DNA of 64,000 bases from Chryseobacterium koreense CCUG 49689 (GCF_001045435.1 NZ_LFNG01000011.1:1-64000), one strand, 5' to 3'; positions 42,417-52,774 are shown, numbered from the stretch's first letter. Notes: generated from the sequence alone by a model not told the origin. Program-made: numbers and translations.

Positions 42417-42674
42417 TTAAGATTGATTAATGATGATTGATGAGGGATCAGATTTCACTCATCATTTCAAATCAATTTGCATTTGACTATGATTTTCTTC
42501 ATTGCTAAGTGAAACGCCTTTGCGTAAGAATTAGTCCAAAGTAAAGCAGCATATTTTTTAAAGAAATTTTGCGTCTTTGCATTTATAAATTAAGTCAAGT
42601 ATCTTGCACATTAAGTTTATTAAATATAAGTGTTGAATGTTGTCATCAGCTTCAAACGTTAAACGTCAAATCTA

Positions 42675-42690
42675 CCTGTCGGCAGACAGG
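42675..42690. repeat. CCTGTC-N4-GACAGG palindrome, copy 2
   Basis: Second copy of the palindrome at 41565-41580, 20 nt before the accC ATG. Confidence 0.7.
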
Positions 42691-42709
42691 CTTCAAACAA
42701 AAAATTAAG

Positions 42710-44062
42710 ATGTTCAAAAAAATATTAATAGCCAACCGTGGCGAAATTGCAATGCGGATTTTGCGCACCTGCAAGGAGATGGGAATCAAAACGGTAGCGG
42801 TTTATTCCACAGCCGACAAAGACAGCCTTCATGTGCGTTTTGCGGATGAGGCGGTATGCATCGGACCCGCTCCCAGCAAAGATTCCTATTTGAAAATCCC
42901 AAATATCATCGCGGCAGCGGAAATTACCAATGCAGACGCGATTCATCCTGGATATGGATTTTTGTCGGAAAACTCCAATTTCTCTAGAATCTGCCAGAAA
43001 AATAATATTAAGTTTATCGGCGCGACCCCTGAACAAATTGACAGAATGGGGGACAAAGCCAATGCGAAAGCCACCATGAAAGAAGCCGGAGTTCCATGTG
43101 TTCCCGGTTCCGAAGGTTTGATTGATTCCTACGAAGACGCGGTGCGAATTGCTGCCGAAATAGGTTATCCGGTGATGATCAAAGCTACCGCAGGTGGTGG
43201 TGGAAAAGGAATGCGACGTGTTTGGAACGAAGCTGAACTGAAGGAGCATTGGGAATCCGCAATTCAGGAAGCGGTTGCCGCATTTGGTAATGGTGGAATG
43301 TATATGGAGAAACTCATCTTGGAACCGCGGCATATTGAAATCCAAGTTGCCGGTGACCAATATGGAAAAGCTTGCCACCTCTCAGAAAGGGATTGCTCCG
43401 TACAAAGAAGAAATCAAAAGCTCACTGAAGAAACCCCTTCACCTTTTATGACCGACGAACTTCGGGAGAGAATGGGTAATGCCGCAGTGAGAGCCGCTGA
43501 ATATATCGGTTACGAAGGTGTTGGAACCATCGAGTTTTTAGTGGATAAAAACCGAGATTTTTATTTCATGGAAATGAACACCAGAATTCAGGTAGAGCAT
43601 CCGATTACCGAGCAAGTGATTGATTATGACCTCATCAGAGAGCAGATTCTTCTTGCGGCAGGAACCCCGATTTCGGGTGCCAATCATTATCCAAAACTTA
43701 ATTCGATTGAATGTAGGATTAATGCAGAAGATCCTTTCAACGATTTTCGTCCGAGTCCGGGGAAAATCACAGAACTCAATATTCCCGGAGGTCACGGAAT
43801 TAGAGTGGATACCCATGTTTACTCGGGTTACACGATTCCATCCAATTACGACTCGATGATCGCTAAACTGATTACCACTGCGCAAACCAGAGAAGAGGCC
43901 ATCGCAAAAATGAGACGCGCCTTGGAAGAGTTCTATGTGGAGGGTGTGAAAACCACCATTCCTTTCCACAGACAATTGATGGACAATGAGGACTACCTTG
44001 CAGGTAACTACACGACAAAATTTATGGACGATTTTGTGATGGATAAGAAATATGAGATTTAA
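42710..44062 (+). CDS. accC: Acetyl-CoA carboxylase biotin carboxylase subunit
   Basis: The 450-residue ATP-grasp enzyme starts [18 protein letters not shown], the family's standard N-terminus, so I use the ATG at 42710 although the frame is open upstream. Signatures include the ATP-binding glycine loop [12 protein letters not shown] near residues 157-168, [15 protein letters not shown] near 198-212, [16 protein letters not shown] near 283-298 and ECRINAEDP. It carboxylates the biotin of AccB. An intrinsic terminator follows. Confidence 0.97.
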   Translation: MFKKILIANRGEIAMRILRTCKEMGIKTVAVYSTADKDSLHVRFADEAVCIGPAPSKDSYLKIPNIIAAAEITNADAIHPGYGFLSENSNFSRICQKNNIKFIGATPEQIDRMGDKANAKATMKEAGVPCVPGSEGLIDSYEDAVRIAAEIGYPVMIKATAGGGGKGMRRVWNEAELKEHWESAIQEAVAAFGNGGMYMEKLILEPRHIEIQVAGDQYGKACHLSERDCSVQRRNQKLTEETPSPFMTDELRERMGNAAVRAAEYIGYEGVGTIEFLVDKNRDFYFMEMNTRIQVEHPITEQVIDYDLIREQILLAAGTPISGANHYPKLNSIECRINAEDPFNDFRPSPGKITELNIPGGHGIRVDTHVYSGYTIPSNYDSMIAKLITTAQTREEAIAKMRRALEEFYVEGVKTTIPFHRQLMDNEDYLAGNYTTKFMDDFVMDKKYEI

Positions 44063-44082
44063 TTTCTTTGAAAATATAATTG

Positions 44083-44108
44083 AAACTGCCTATTTTGGGC
44101 AGTTTTTT
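44083..44108 (+). terminator. Terminator of accC
   Basis: AACTGCC (44084-44090) pairs with GGCAGTT (44098-44104), then TTTT. Confidence 0.88.
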
Positions 44109-44135
44109 GTTTTAATGGAATTCAATAATTATCTT

Positions 44136-44143
44136 TAAATTTG
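44136..44143 (+). promoter_or_regulatory. -7 promoter element of rocD
   Basis: TAAATTTG, exact TAnnTTTG, 16 nt before the ATG. No clear -33. Confidence 0.5.
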
Positions 44144-44159
44144 TACAAAAGTAAAAAAT

Positions 44160-45413
44160 ATGTCCACAGCAGAAAAAACAAAAAACTCCCAATACTTCAT
44201 TGAACTTGAAAACGACTACGGCGCTCACAATTACCATCCTCTTCCGGTGGTTTTGGATAAAGGCGAAGGTGTTTACGTTTGGGATGTGGAAGGTAAAAAA
44301 TATTATGATTTTCTATCGGCTTATTCTGCGGTAAACCAAGGGCATTCTCATCCGAAAATTGTAGATGCTTTGGTTAATCAGGCGCAAAAATTGGCGCTCA
44401 CTTCCCGTGCATTTTACAATTCAAAATTGGGAGAATACGAAAAGAAAGTTACCCAACTTTTCGGTTTCGACAAAGTCTTGCCAATGAATTCGGGTGCTGA
44501 AGCAGTAGAAACCGCCGTGAAACTTGCGAGAAAATGGAGTTACGAAGTTAAAGGAATCAAAGGTGGAAGTGCAAAAATCATCGTTTGTGAAAACAACTTT
44601 CACGGAAGGACCACCACGATTGTTTCTTTCTCCAATGATCCCGATGCGCACAACAATTACGGACCATTCACTCCGGGATTCATCAAGATTCCTTACAATG
44701 ATTTGGCGGCTTTGGAACAGGTTCTAAAAGAAGACGCTTCAGATATCGCTGCATTTTTAGTGGAACCAATTCAGGGGGAAGCCGGAGTTTACGTTCCGGA
44801 TGAAGGATTCCTGAAAGGAGCTTCTGATTTGTGTAAAAAATACAATGTCCTTTTCATTGCTGATGAGGTTCAGACCGGAATTGCAAGAACTGGAAAACTC
44901 ATCGCCTGTCATCACGAAGAGGTACAACCCGACATTCTGATTCTTGGCAAAGCCCTTTCCGGCGGAATGTATCCCGTTTCTGCGGTTTTTGCCAATAATC
45001 CCATCATGAATGTGATTCATCCCGGTCAGCATGGTTCTACTTTTGGTGGAAATCCGTTGGCTTGTGCAGTGGCAATGGCTGCTTTGGATGTGGTGGAAGA
45101 TGAAAACCTCTCTGAAAGAGCAGAGAAATTGGGTCAGCTTTTCAGAAATGAGATCAAAAAGCTCATCGAAAAAACAGATTTGATCGCAAATGTTCGCGGA
45201 AAAGGTTTGCTGAATGCCATCATCATCAATGATTCCCAACATTCGCCAACTGCCTGGAATCTTTGTTTAGATTTAATGAAAAATGGATTGCTTGCCAAAC
45301 CAACCCATGGAAACATCATCAGACTCGCGCCGCCTTTGGTGATTACCGAAGAGCAGCTGATGGAATGTGTGGCAATTATCGAGAAAACGGTTTTGGAGTT
45401 TAAGAAAGGATAA
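44160..45413 (+). CDS. rocD: Ornithine aminotransferase
   Basis: The 417-residue class III PLP enzyme has [18 protein letters not shown] near residues 104-121, the aspartate in [15 protein letters not shown] near 231-245 and the Schiff-base lysine in [15 protein letters not shown] near residue 264. The N-terminal [13 protein letters not shown] and the [14 protein letters not shown] segments fit ornithine-oxo-acid transaminases, which link ornithine to glutamate semialdehyde. A glycosyltransferase gene follows after 3 nt. Confidence 0.94.
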   Translation: MSTAEKTKNSQYFIELENDYGAHNYHPLPVVLDKGEGVYVWDVEGKKYYDFLSAYSAVNQGHSHPKIVDALVNQAQKLALTSRAFYNSKLGEYEKKVTQLFGFDKVLPMNSGAEAVETAVKLARKWSYEVKGIKGGSAKIIVCENNFHGRTTTIVSFSNDPDAHNNYGPFTPGFIKIPYNDLAALEQVLKEDASDIAAFLVEPIQGEAGVYVPDEGFLKGASDLCKKYNVLFIADEVQTGIARTGKLIACHHEEVQPDILILGKALSGGMYPVSAVFANNPIMNVIHPGQHGSTFGGNPLACAVAMAALDVVEDENLSERAEKLGQLFRNEIKKLIEKTDLIANVRGKGLLNAIIINDSQHSPTAWNLCLDLMKNGLLAKPTHGNIIRLAPPLVITEEQLMECVAIIEKTVLEFKKG

Positions 45414-45416
45414 ATT

Positions 45417-46181
45417 TTGGGACTGAAAGAAAAAGTAAGCGGCGCGATCATTACCTTTAATGAAGAAAAAAATATTCAGGAAGTTCTTGGATGTTTTGAC
45501 TTTTGTGATGAAATTATCGTGGTAGATTCTTTCAGTACCGATAAAACCGTGGAGTTGGCATTACAGAATCCTAAGGTAAAAGTGATTCAAAACAAGTTTG
45601 AAGACTTTACCAAACAAAGAAATCTTGCCATCGATGCTGCTAATAATGACTGGATTCTTTTTTTGGATGGCGATGAACGGATTACGCCGGAACTTCGGGA
45701 TGAAATTATCTCTGAACTAGGTCAATCGGACAAAAAAGATGCCTACTATTTTTACCGAAAATTCTTTTTTGCGGGAAAGCCGATCCATTACTCAGGTACG
45801 CAAACCGATAAAAATTTCAGATTATTTAGAAAAAGCAAATGCAGGTATGTAGGTGATAAAAAGGTTCATGAAACTTTGGAGGTTCACGGAAATGTTGGCG
45901 TCTTAAAACACAAACTCCTTCATTATTCGGTTTCAAGTTACGATTCCTACCGGAAAAAAATGCTCCATTATGGAGAGCTGAAAGGGAAGGAACTTTATGA
46001 CAAGGGAAAGAAATTCAGTCGTTTAACACAAATTTTGAAGACCGCTTTCAAGTTTTTGAAGACCTATATTTTGCGATTGGGGATTTTGGATGGGAAAGAA
46101 GGTTTTCAGCTCGCCTTTTTACAGACTTTAAGTGTGTTCGAAACCTATAATTCTTTGAAAAAAGCAGAAAAAAAACAGTAA
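45417..46181 (+). CDS. Glycosyltransferase family 2 protein (LPS core type)
   Basis: The 254-residue protein is a GT-A enzyme: SGAIITFNEEKNI near residues 8-20, IIVVDSFSTDKTVE near 35-48 and the DxD-like FLDGDERITPEL near 83-94. It resembles the WaaE/KdtX-type transferases that add sugars to LPS inner core. No ATG is available: the frame is closed by the rocD stop codon TAA two codons upstream, and TTG at 45417 is the most likely start, three nt after that stop. Translation is probably coupled to rocD. It opens a glycosyltransferase cluster. Confidence 0.88.
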   Translation: MGLKEKVSGAIITFNEEKNIQEVLGCFDFCDEIIVVDSFSTDKTVELALQNPKVKVIQNKFEDFTKQRNLAIDAANNDWILFLDGDERITPELRDEIISELGQSDKKDAYYFYRKFFFAGKPIHYSGTQTDKNFRLFRKSKCRYVGDKKVHETLEVHGNVGVLKHKLLHYSVSSYDSYRKKMLHYGELKGKELYDKGKKFSRLTQILKTAFKFLKTYILRLGILDGKEGFQLAFLQTLSVFETYNSLKKAEKKQ

Positions 46182-46278
46182 TTTTGTGACACCAATTGAA
46201 AAAACCTTGTTTTTTTGGATAAGGGAAAAAAATGGTGAAATGTTTGTATGTGAAAGATCTGAATAATTATTTTAGTAC

Positions 46279-47238
46279 ATGAAGATTTGCGTCATTAGTT
46301 TTGATTTTTGGAATTACGATGAACATATTGTCACCGAATTGAGGCGGAAAGGTATTGATGCAAACCATATCAACATCGGCGCGTATCAGCACAAGAATTT
46401 CCCGGCCAGAGTTCAGAATACCATTTCCAAGATTGTCCTGAAGCGTAACCTGAAGAATGAATATCGGCAGGAAATGATTCTGGACCAGTTGAAAAAATTG
46501 GGAAAACAGGATCAGATTCTGGTGATCAATCCCGAACTCATCGAGAGGAAATACCACGAGGTCATCAAGGAATACACCAGGAAATACATCGCTTATCTTT
46601 ATGACAGTTTGGCGCGTTGTCCCGCGGAACATCTTTTTGACTTATTTGATGAAATATTCAGCTTTGACAAAAATGATGCGGAGCGCTATCATTTTCAGCA
46701 GATTACCAATTACAACTACCTTCCTGAAGCAGAACTGAATAAGAATCCAATGTTCGATATGGTTTACGTGGCTTCTTATGATAAACGGATTCAAATACTT
46801 TTTAAACTCACTAAGAAGCTTGACACCTTGGGTCTCAGTTATTATGCTAAAATAGTGGGGAAGAAAGCATGGAAGGAGCATCTAAATGTGGACAGCCGGC
46901 GAACGGTTTTCTTCACTCGCCGAAGACTTGCTCACAAGGATGTACCAGAGTTTTACGGGAATGGGAAAGTTTTGCTGGATCTGATCCGCGATAATCAGTC
47001 AGGATTGAGCTTCAGAATCTTTGAAGCTATGGCATTGAAAAAGAAAATCATCACTGATAACCAGACGGTTAAAGAATACGATTTCTATAATCCAAACAAC
47101 ATTTTGGTGCTCAATGACGACATGTCAAATGTGGAGAAATCTTTCTTTGAGACGGCTTATCAGGAACTTGATCCGGAAGTGTATAGGAAATATACGGTGG
47201 AAGCGTGGGTTGAAAATGTTTTTGGGCTCAAATCATGA
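46279..47238 (+). CDS. Putative glycosyltransferase, paralogue 1
   Basis: The 319-residue protein is similar along its length to its downstream neighbour. The C-terminal third has a GT-B-like segment, LLDLIRDNQSGLSFRIFEAM near residues 233-252, followed by KKKIITDNQTVKEYDFYNP, the pattern of the CgeB/GT4 donor-site region. N-terminal residues 1-110 form a Rossmann-like half with no known motif. It probably adds a sugar to surface polysaccharide. The donor is unknown. Its stop overlaps the next ATG (ATGA). Confidence 0.7.
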   Translation: MKICVISFDFWNYDEHIVTELRRKGIDANHINIGAYQHKNFPARVQNTISKIVLKRNLKNEYRQEMILDQLKKLGKQDQILVINPELIERKYHEVIKEYTRKYIAYLYDSLARCPAEHLFDLFDEIFSFDKNDAERYHFQQITNYNYLPEAELNKNPMFDMVYVASYDKRIQILFKLTKKLDTLGLSYYAKIVGKKAWKEHLNVDSRRTVFFTRRRLAHKDVPEFYGNGKVLLDLIRDNQSGLSFRIFEAMALKKKIITDNQTVKEYDFYNPNNILVLNDDMSNVEKSFFETAYQELDPEVYRKYTVEAWVENVFGLKS

Positions 47239-48200
47239 AGAATACAATCCTTTTTATTGCACCTGATTATTATGGCTTCAACGAAGTGGTCTTTGAGGGT
47301 TTGCTAAAATATAGTGGTCAAAAAGTTTTTCATCTAAATTCGACTTTAAGTTACCAGTATAGTAATTTCAAAGAGCGTCTTCAGAATTTTTTTATGAAGA
47401 CCTTTCAAAAAAGAAATTTGAAGATTGAAAAAAAAGGTTTACACGTTAAGCAGATAATAGAAAGTACTAATTTTGATCTGTTGATTGTTAATCGTCCAGA
47501 CGTGCTAGCCAACGAAAATCTGAATTTAGCGATAAAAAAGTCAAGACATTCCATTTTACTATTGTGGGACAGTTTGGAGAAAATTCCTCAGATACAAGAT
47601 TACATCGGCAAATTTGATGTTTGTTATAGTTTTGATTCACTTGATTGTGAGAGATATGGTTTTAAATTTATCCCGAATTTTTATTTTGTTAAATCTTACA
47701 AAAATTTAATCAAGTTTGATGTCTGTTATCTAGCTACATATGACCAGCGCATTTCAGGTGCCATTGATTTTTTTAGAAGATTTAAAGAACAAAATATAGT
47801 TGCAAAAGGTAGAATATTTACCTATAAATCGAACCCCGTTAAAGAGACGCTTCCAGAAACCATAAAAGTAATAAATAAAATAATCCCTTTTTCTCAATCC
47901 TATAAATATTACTTGGATAGTAAAGCGATTTTGGATATTGCTCATCCGAATCAGCGTGGTCTTTCTTTTAGACCATATGAAGCAATTGGTTTAAAAAAGA
48001 AGCTGATTACAACAAATAGAGAGATATTAAATAGTGATTTTTACGACCCGCAAAATATTCTTCTCGTTGAATCTATTTCTGATTTTACTATTCCGCAGGA
48101 TTTTTTTCTTAGTCCATATCGAGATTTACCAAATGAGATCCAAGAAAAATATTATATCAAGAATTGGGTGAAAAATCTTATTTCGACTTATGAATCATAG
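47235..48200 (+). CDS. Putative glycosyltransferase, paralogue 2
   Basis: The 321-residue protein mirrors the preceding gene: an N-terminal IAPDYYGFNEVVFEGL, a LLLWDSLEKIPQ segment in place of AYLYDSLARCP, and a C-terminal LDIAHPNQRGLSFRPYEAIG near residues 235-254 then KKKLITTNRE. Overall identity looks low but the landmarks are in the same order, so the pair is an old tandem duplication. It overlaps the previous gene by 4 nt and the next one by 11 nt, so the three are coupled. Confidence 0.7.
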   Translation: MKNTILFIAPDYYGFNEVVFEGLLKYSGQKVFHLNSTLSYQYSNFKERLQNFFMKTFQKRNLKIEKKGLHVKQIIESTNFDLLIVNRPDVLANENLNLAIKKSRHSILLLWDSLEKIPQIQDYIGKFDVCYSFDSLDCERYGFKFIPNFYFVKSYKNLIKFDVCYLATYDQRISGAIDFFRRFKEQNIVAKGRIFTYKSNPVKETLPETIKVINKIIPFSQSYKYYLDSKAILDIAHPNQRGLSFRPYEAIGLKKKLITTNREILNSDFYDPQNILLVESISDFTIPQDFFLSPYRDLPNEIQEKYYIKNWVKNLISTYES

Positions 48201-49212
48201 AATATACTTTATTTGTCCTACAAATAAATCAGTCACAGGCGGTGTAAAACAAATTTACAAACAGGTAGAAATATTAAGGAGAAATGGCTTTGATGCGGTT
48301 CTTCTTCTGAAGAAGAAGGGAAAAGAAAGCTGGTTTGAAAGTAATGTGGTGATAGAAAGTAATCCATATATTTTCAAGAAAATTAAATACTCTTATCAAA
48401 ATAAGAAAATCAGTTTCTGGCATAAAATCTTGTTACGCATTTTGAGGCTGAGAAGCAAACCTTTACAGAAAGATTCAATACTGGTTTTTCCTGAAATTTA
48501 TGGTCCGCGAATCTGCCATATTGAACCCCTCCACAAAAAGGTGATTTTCAATCAAAACTGTTATTATACTTTTGAGCATTATCAAATGAATGAAGATTTG
48601 TCAAGAATCCCATATAAAGGTATTATGGCCACTATATGTGTTTCGGCTGACTCTGAAAAATATTTGAAAACTGCATTTCCGGAAACACCAGTTTTTAGAA
48701 TTCATCTAGGAATTGATGAAAAGATTTTTGAATTTTCAAGTGCAAAAAAGAAGCAAATAGCATTTATGCCTAGAAAGTTGTCGCAAGATGCAGTCCAAAT
48801 AATCAATATTTTAAGAAACAGAAAGAATATTGAAGGCTGGGATTTTGTGGCGATTGATAATAAGACAGAAAGAGAAGTTGCCAATATTTTGAAAGAAAGT
48901 GCTATATTCTTAAGTTTTAACCATCAGGAAGGATTCGGCTTACCACCTGCAGAGGCGATGAGTTGTGGTTGCTATGTAATCGGATATAGAGGGCAAGCGG
49001 GAACTGAATATTTCAAAGATGAGTTTTCAACAGCAATCAGTGAAGGAAATATTATCGATTTTGTAAAAAGTGTCGAGGAAATTGCCGGCGAATTCCAAAC
49101 TTTTCAGGATAAAGGAATTATTGCATCCCAATTTATAAAATCGCATTATAATCTACAAATTGAAGAAACTGATATTCTAAGAACATGGAAATCAGTTTTA
49201 AATTTATCATAG
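48190..49212 (+). CDS. Glycosyltransferase family 4 (GT-B) protein
   Basis: The 340-residue protein has a GT4 donor-binding region, NHQEGFGLPPAEAMSCGCYV near residues 240-259, with the E-x7-E pattern (both Glu), and a glycine-rich N-terminal acceptor loop (SVTGGVKQIYKQ near 13-24). It likely acts on lipopolysaccharide or surface glycan with its neighbours. The ATG lies inside the end of the preceding gene. It is the last gene of the cluster that starts at 45417. Confidence 0.85.
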   Translation: MNHRIYFICPTNKSVTGGVKQIYKQVEILRRNGFDAVLLLKKKGKESWFESNVVIESNPYIFKKIKYSYQNKKISFWHKILLRILRLRSKPLQKDSILVFPEIYGPRICHIEPLHKKVIFNQNCYYTFEHYQMNEDLSRIPYKGIMATICVSADSEKYLKTAFPETPVFRIHLGIDEKIFEFSSAKKKQIAFMPRKLSQDAVQIINILRNRKNIEGWDFVAIDNKTEREVANILKESAIFLSFNHQEGFGLPPAEAMSCGCYVIGYRGQAGTEYFKDEFSTAISEGNIIDFVKSVEEIAGEFQTFQDKGIIASQFIKSHYNLQIEETDILRTWKSVLNLS

Positions 49213-49644
49213 AAAACCGCCAAAAAGTAACTTTCCTACTTTCTCAAATTTTATATTACAAGTCAACAACCAGTTCGCAGTTTTATTCCGGAGATTATAA
49301 TGAATTAGGTAGAAGCAAGTATGGTTCTATATGTGGCGGATAGCTTTACTTAAAAGATTGATGAAAAAAAAATCATCTTTTGCGCCGTTAAGTATGGTGC
49401 TCATTCAATGGGTTAAATATAGATCGCCTTTAGAGTATGGGTACTCATTCATTCAAGAGTGTTTCTGATTTTCTTACAGTGATATTTTTCCAGTTGTAGC
49501 AGATCGTTCTTGAATATTTTCAATTTGTTGGGCGGTTAGAATTTCACAAGGAGTTCTAAAAGTCTATTTTTTCCAGCTTTTTGGCTGCTAACAATTTTCC
49601 AATATCCTTTAAAACAAGAAGTCGTTTGCTCAGATTTTAGAAAT
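49213..49644. other. AT-rich gap after the glycosyltransferase cluster
   Basis: About 430 bp with no coding signal on either strand that I can support; frames are broken by stops. An imperfect stem near 49355-49383 (AAAAGAT...ATCTTTT with A-rich loop) may end the cluster transcript. Some minus-strand stretches look like remains of a coding sequence, but no family is recognisable. Confidence 0.4.
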
Positions 49645-49995
49645 CTAGAATTTTGCCCTCGAATAATCGTCCTCCAAACGCACAATATCGTCTTCGCCAA
49701 AATAGGTTCCTGTCTGAACTTCGATGAACACTACCGGTTTCTCGGTCAGATTCATCATCCTGTGTTTTGCTCCCTGCGGAATAAAGATGCTTTCGCCGTA
49801 AGCTAAAGAAATTTCCTCGCCATCCAAAACAATGGTTGCATTTCCTTCAATGATGGTCCATTGCTCCTGCCTTTTATGGTGGTATTGATAAGAAAGTCGC
49901 TGTCCGGGATTTACCTCAATCCTCTTCAATTTGTAGTGCGGCTCATCCGCCAAAACAAAATACTTTCCCCATGGTCTTTCGCCAATTTCTAACAT
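49645..49995 (-). CDS. Mannose-6-phosphate isomerase-type cupin protein
   Basis: The 116-residue protein is a single cupin: ERPWGKYFVL near residues 5-14, VNPGQRLSYQYHHKRQEQW near 25-43 (metal-binding His and Gln/Glu) and IPQGAKHRMMN near 73-83. It matches the C-terminal domain of ManC-type mannose-1-phosphate guanylyltransferase/phosphomannose isomerase. As a lone domain, it is probably a phosphomannose isomerase or an epimerase-like helper for GDP-mannose, which fits the glycosyltransferases next door. A -7 element at 50021-50014 excludes the start at 50016; 50001 (two residues longer) is also possible. Confidence 0.85.
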   Translation of the reverse strand: MLEIGERPWGKYFVLADEPHYKLKRIEVNPGQRLSYQYHHKRQEQWTIIEGNATIVLDGEEISLAYGESIFIPQGAKHRMMNLTEKPVVFIEVQTGTYFGEDDIVRLEDDYSRAKF

Positions 49996-50013
49996 AAACA
50001 TGATTATTTGGTA

Positions 50014-50021
50014 CAAAACTA
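50014..50021 (-). promoter_or_regulatory. -7 promoter element of the cupin gene
   Basis: TAGTTTTG on the minus strand, exact TAnnTTTG, about 20 nt before the chosen start. Confidence 0.5.
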
Positions 50022-50182
50022 ACGAAAATTTGATAATATGCTGTTTAGAAAATACAGTTATTTCTTGTCCGCAGCCTATAAACAGCGCAAATTAAATTGG
50101 GGGCGGGACAATACTAAGGAAAACAACTGCCACAATCTGCACCAATTGCACCAATTTGCACCAAAAAAGCAAAGTTTTTCCC

Positions 50183-50190
50183 TAAATTTG
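50183..50190 (+). promoter_or_regulatory. -7 promoter element of gltX
   Basis: TAAATTTG, 22 nt before the ATG, preceded by three spaced copies of TGCACCAA (near 50132-50165). Confidence 0.5.
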
Positions 50191-50212
50191 CACCTTAATA
50201 TTTACAGAAAAA

Positions 50213-51724
50213 ATGAGCAAAGTAAGAGTGCGATTTGCACCGAGTCCAACAGGACCATTGCATTTGGGTGGAGTGAGAACTGCGCTGTACGACTACCTTT
50301 TCGCCAAAAATCAGGGCGGAGATTTCGTGTTGAGGATTGAGGATACCGACACGGCGAGATATGTGGAAGGTGCTGAAGATTATATCATGGAATCTCTGGA
50401 ATGGTGTGGAATCGTACCGGATGAAAGTCCAAAACACGGCGGAAAATATGGGCCATACAGACAATCTGAAAGAAGAGCAATTTATGATCAATATTTGGCG
50501 GAAATCCTAAAGACCGATTATGCCTATATCGCATTTGACACTCCGGAAGAACTAGATGAAATCAGGAAGGAGTTTGAACAAAACGGTGATGTTTTCGCAT
50601 ATAATTATATCACGAGAAACCGACTGAAAAATTCTCTGACTTTATCTAAAGAGGAAGTGCAAAAGTTGATGGACGAAAAAGTCCCTTACGTAGTTCGCTT
50701 CAAAATGCCTGTTGACCGAATTTTGAATTTGGACGACATCATCCGCGGGAAATTTTCTGTAAATACAAACACTTTAGACGATAAGGTTTTGGTGAAAAAT
50801 GACGGAATGCCAACTTACCATTTCGCCAATATCATTGATGACCACGAAATGGAAATCTCACATGTGATTCGCGGCGAGGAATGGCTTCCTTCACTTGGTC
50901 TGCACTATCTGCTGTATGAAGCCATGGGTTGGGAAAGACCGCAGTTTGCCCATTTGTCATTAATTCTGAAGCCGGAAGGAAAAGGAAAACTTTCGAAAAG
51001 AGATGGCGACAAATTTGGATTCCCAGTTTTTCCGTTAAATTTTAAAGATCCCGAAACCGGCAATATTTCAAAAGGTTATCGCGAAGAGGGATATCTGCCA
51101 GATGCGTTCATCAATATGGTCGCGCTTCTTGGATGGAGTCCTGCAGATGACAAAGAAATTCTGACTTTGGATGAAATGGCGAAAGAATTTGATTTGCACA
51201 AAGTCCACAAGGCGGGAGCTAGATTCAGCAAGGAAAAAGCGGAATGGTTCAACCACGAATACCTGAAAACAAAATCCGATGCTGAAGTTTTAGCACTATT
51301 GAAGAATGTGGACGGAATCAAACTCGGAAATTCAAGCGATGAAAAATTGTTGAGAATTATTTCATTGATGAAAGAAAGAGCAACCTTCGTGAAAGATATT
51401 TATAAGGATGGGAAATTCTTCTTCGAACAACCGACTTCCTACGATGAAAAAGCGGTTAAGAAAGCTTGGAGCCCAGAAATTGCAGAAATATTGAAGGAAT
51501 TGGCTACCCAACTTTATTCTTGGGATCTGGGACACGATGCCTTGAAGCAGCACATCCACGATTTCGCGGAATCCAAATCCCTCGGTATGGGAAAAGTGAT
51601 GATGCCACTGAGATTAAGCTTAGTAGGAGAGCTGAAAGGTCCCGATGTCCCCGATATTTTAGCAATCCTCGGGAAAGAGGAAAGCATCACGCGGATAAAT
51701 AATGCAGTGGCTAATATCAATTGA
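50213..51724 (+). CDS. gltX: Glutamyl-tRNA synthetase
   Basis: The 503-residue class I synthetase has the HIGH-type signature APSPTGPLHLGGVRTAL (near residues 8-24, HLGG) and the KMSKS-type GKLSKRDG (near 260-267). Charging of tRNA-Glu occurs in the cytoplasm. The C-terminal anticodon-binding region is helical. It is followed 47 nt later by accA. Confidence 0.97.
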   Translation: MSKVRVRFAPSPTGPLHLGGVRTALYDYLFAKNQGGDFVLRIEDTDTARYVEGAEDYIMESLEWCGIVPDESPKHGGKYGPYRQSERRAIYDQYLAEILKTDYAYIAFDTPEELDEIRKEFEQNGDVFAYNYITRNRLKNSLTLSKEEVQKLMDEKVPYVVRFKMPVDRILNLDDIIRGKFSVNTNTLDDKVLVKNDGMPTYHFANIIDDHEMEISHVIRGEEWLPSLGLHYLLYEAMGWERPQFAHLSLILKPEGKGKLSKRDGDKFGFPVFPLNFKDPETGNISKGYREEGYLPDAFINMVALLGWSPADDKEILTLDEMAKEFDLHKVHKAGARFSKEKAEWFNHEYLKTKSDAEVLALLKNVDGIKLGNSSDEKLLRIISLMKERATFVKDIYKDGKFFFEQPTSYDEKAVKKAWSPEIAEILKELATQLYSWDLGHDALKQHIHDFAESKSLGMGKVMMPLRLSLVGELKGPDVPDILAILGKEESITRINNAVANIN

Positions 51725-51749
51725 TTTTCTATTATTTTTACTAAATTTG
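51721..51749 (+). promoter_or_regulatory. Promoter of accA
   Basis: TTG (51721-51723), 18-nt spacer, TAAATTTG (51742-51749). The -33 overlaps the last codons of gltX. Confidence 0.55.
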
Positions 51750-51771
51750 AAAGATTATTTTAAACCGAAAA

Positions 51772-52728
51772 ATGGAATATTTAAGTTTTGAACTTCCGAT
51801 AAAAGAGTTGATGGATCAGTACCAAACCTGTTCGCTGGTAGGTGAAGAAAGTGGGGTAGATGTGAAGCTCGCCTGTTCTCAAATCGAGGACAAAATCATC
51901 GAGAAAAAAAAGGAAATCTACGGAAACCTTTCCCCTTGGCAAAGAGTGCAGCTCTCCCGTCATCCAGACCGTCCGTACGCCTTGGATTTCATCAAAGGAA
52001 TTACAGATAAAGACAGTTTCCTGGAACTGCATGGTGACCGAAATTTCGCTGATGATCCTGCAATGGTGGGTGGTTTGGCAAAAATAGACGGAAAATCTGT
52101 GATGATTATCGGGACTCAAAAAGGGAGGACAACCAAGGAAAGACAACTCCGAAGATTCGGGATGAGCAATCCTGAAGGTTATCGAAAGGCACTTCGTTTG
52201 ATGAAACTTGCTGAAAAATTCGGCATTCCTGTAATCTCGCTGATTGATACTCCCGGAGCTTATCCCGGTCTTGAAGCTGAAGAAAGAGGACAGGGTGAAG
52301 CCATCGCAAGGAATATTTTTGAGATGACCATGCTGAAGACTCCTATTTTCGTGTATGTCATTGGCGAAGGTGCGAGTGGAGGCGCATTGGGAATCGGCGT
52401 GGGAAACAAAGTGTATATGCTGGAAAACACTTGGTACACGGTAATCGCACCGGAAAGTTGTTCATCAATCCTCTGGAGGAACTGGGACCATAAAGAAGAC
52501 GCTGCAAACGCTTTGAAATTAACGCCTCAAGACGCCTTGAAGGAAAAATTCATAGACGGAATCATCGAGGAACCACTTGGTGGTGCACATTACGAACCAC
52601 AAGTGGCTTATGAACACCTGAAAACTTCTATCCTTCAAAATATCAAGGCCTTCTCCAAATTCACAGGAAAAGAACTGGAAACACAAAGACAGGATAAGTT
52701 TATCGCGATGGGACAGTTCAAAGGATAA
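51772..52728 (+). CDS. accA: Acetyl-CoA carboxylase carboxyltransferase subunit alpha
   Basis: The 318-residue protein has the AccA N-terminal helices ([10 protein letters not shown]...), then the carboxyltransferase core with [16 protein letters not shown] near residues 84-99, [19 protein letters not shown] near 156-174 and [13 protein letters not shown] near 200-212. It transfers the carboxyl from biotin to acetyl-CoA with AccD, which is not in the window. A large hairpin follows the gene. Confidence 0.97.
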   Translation: MEYLSFELPIKELMDQYQTCSLVGEESGVDVKLACSQIEDKIIEKKKEIYGNLSPWQRVQLSRHPDRPYALDFIKGITDKDSFLELHGDRNFADDPAMVGGLAKIDGKSVMIIGTQKGRTTKERQLRRFGMSNPEGYRKALRLMKLAEKFGIPVISLIDTPGAYPGLEAEERGQGEAIARNIFEMTMLKTPIFVYVIGEGASGGALGIGVGNKVYMLENTWYTVIAPESCSSILWRNWDHKEDAANALKLTPQDALKEKFIDGIIEEPLGGAHYEPQVAYEHLKTSILQNIKAFSKFTGKELETQRQDKFIAMGQFKG

Positions 52729-52774
52729 AATTAACTCGGGGAATTAAACAATAATTTTCGGATCATCATTAAAT

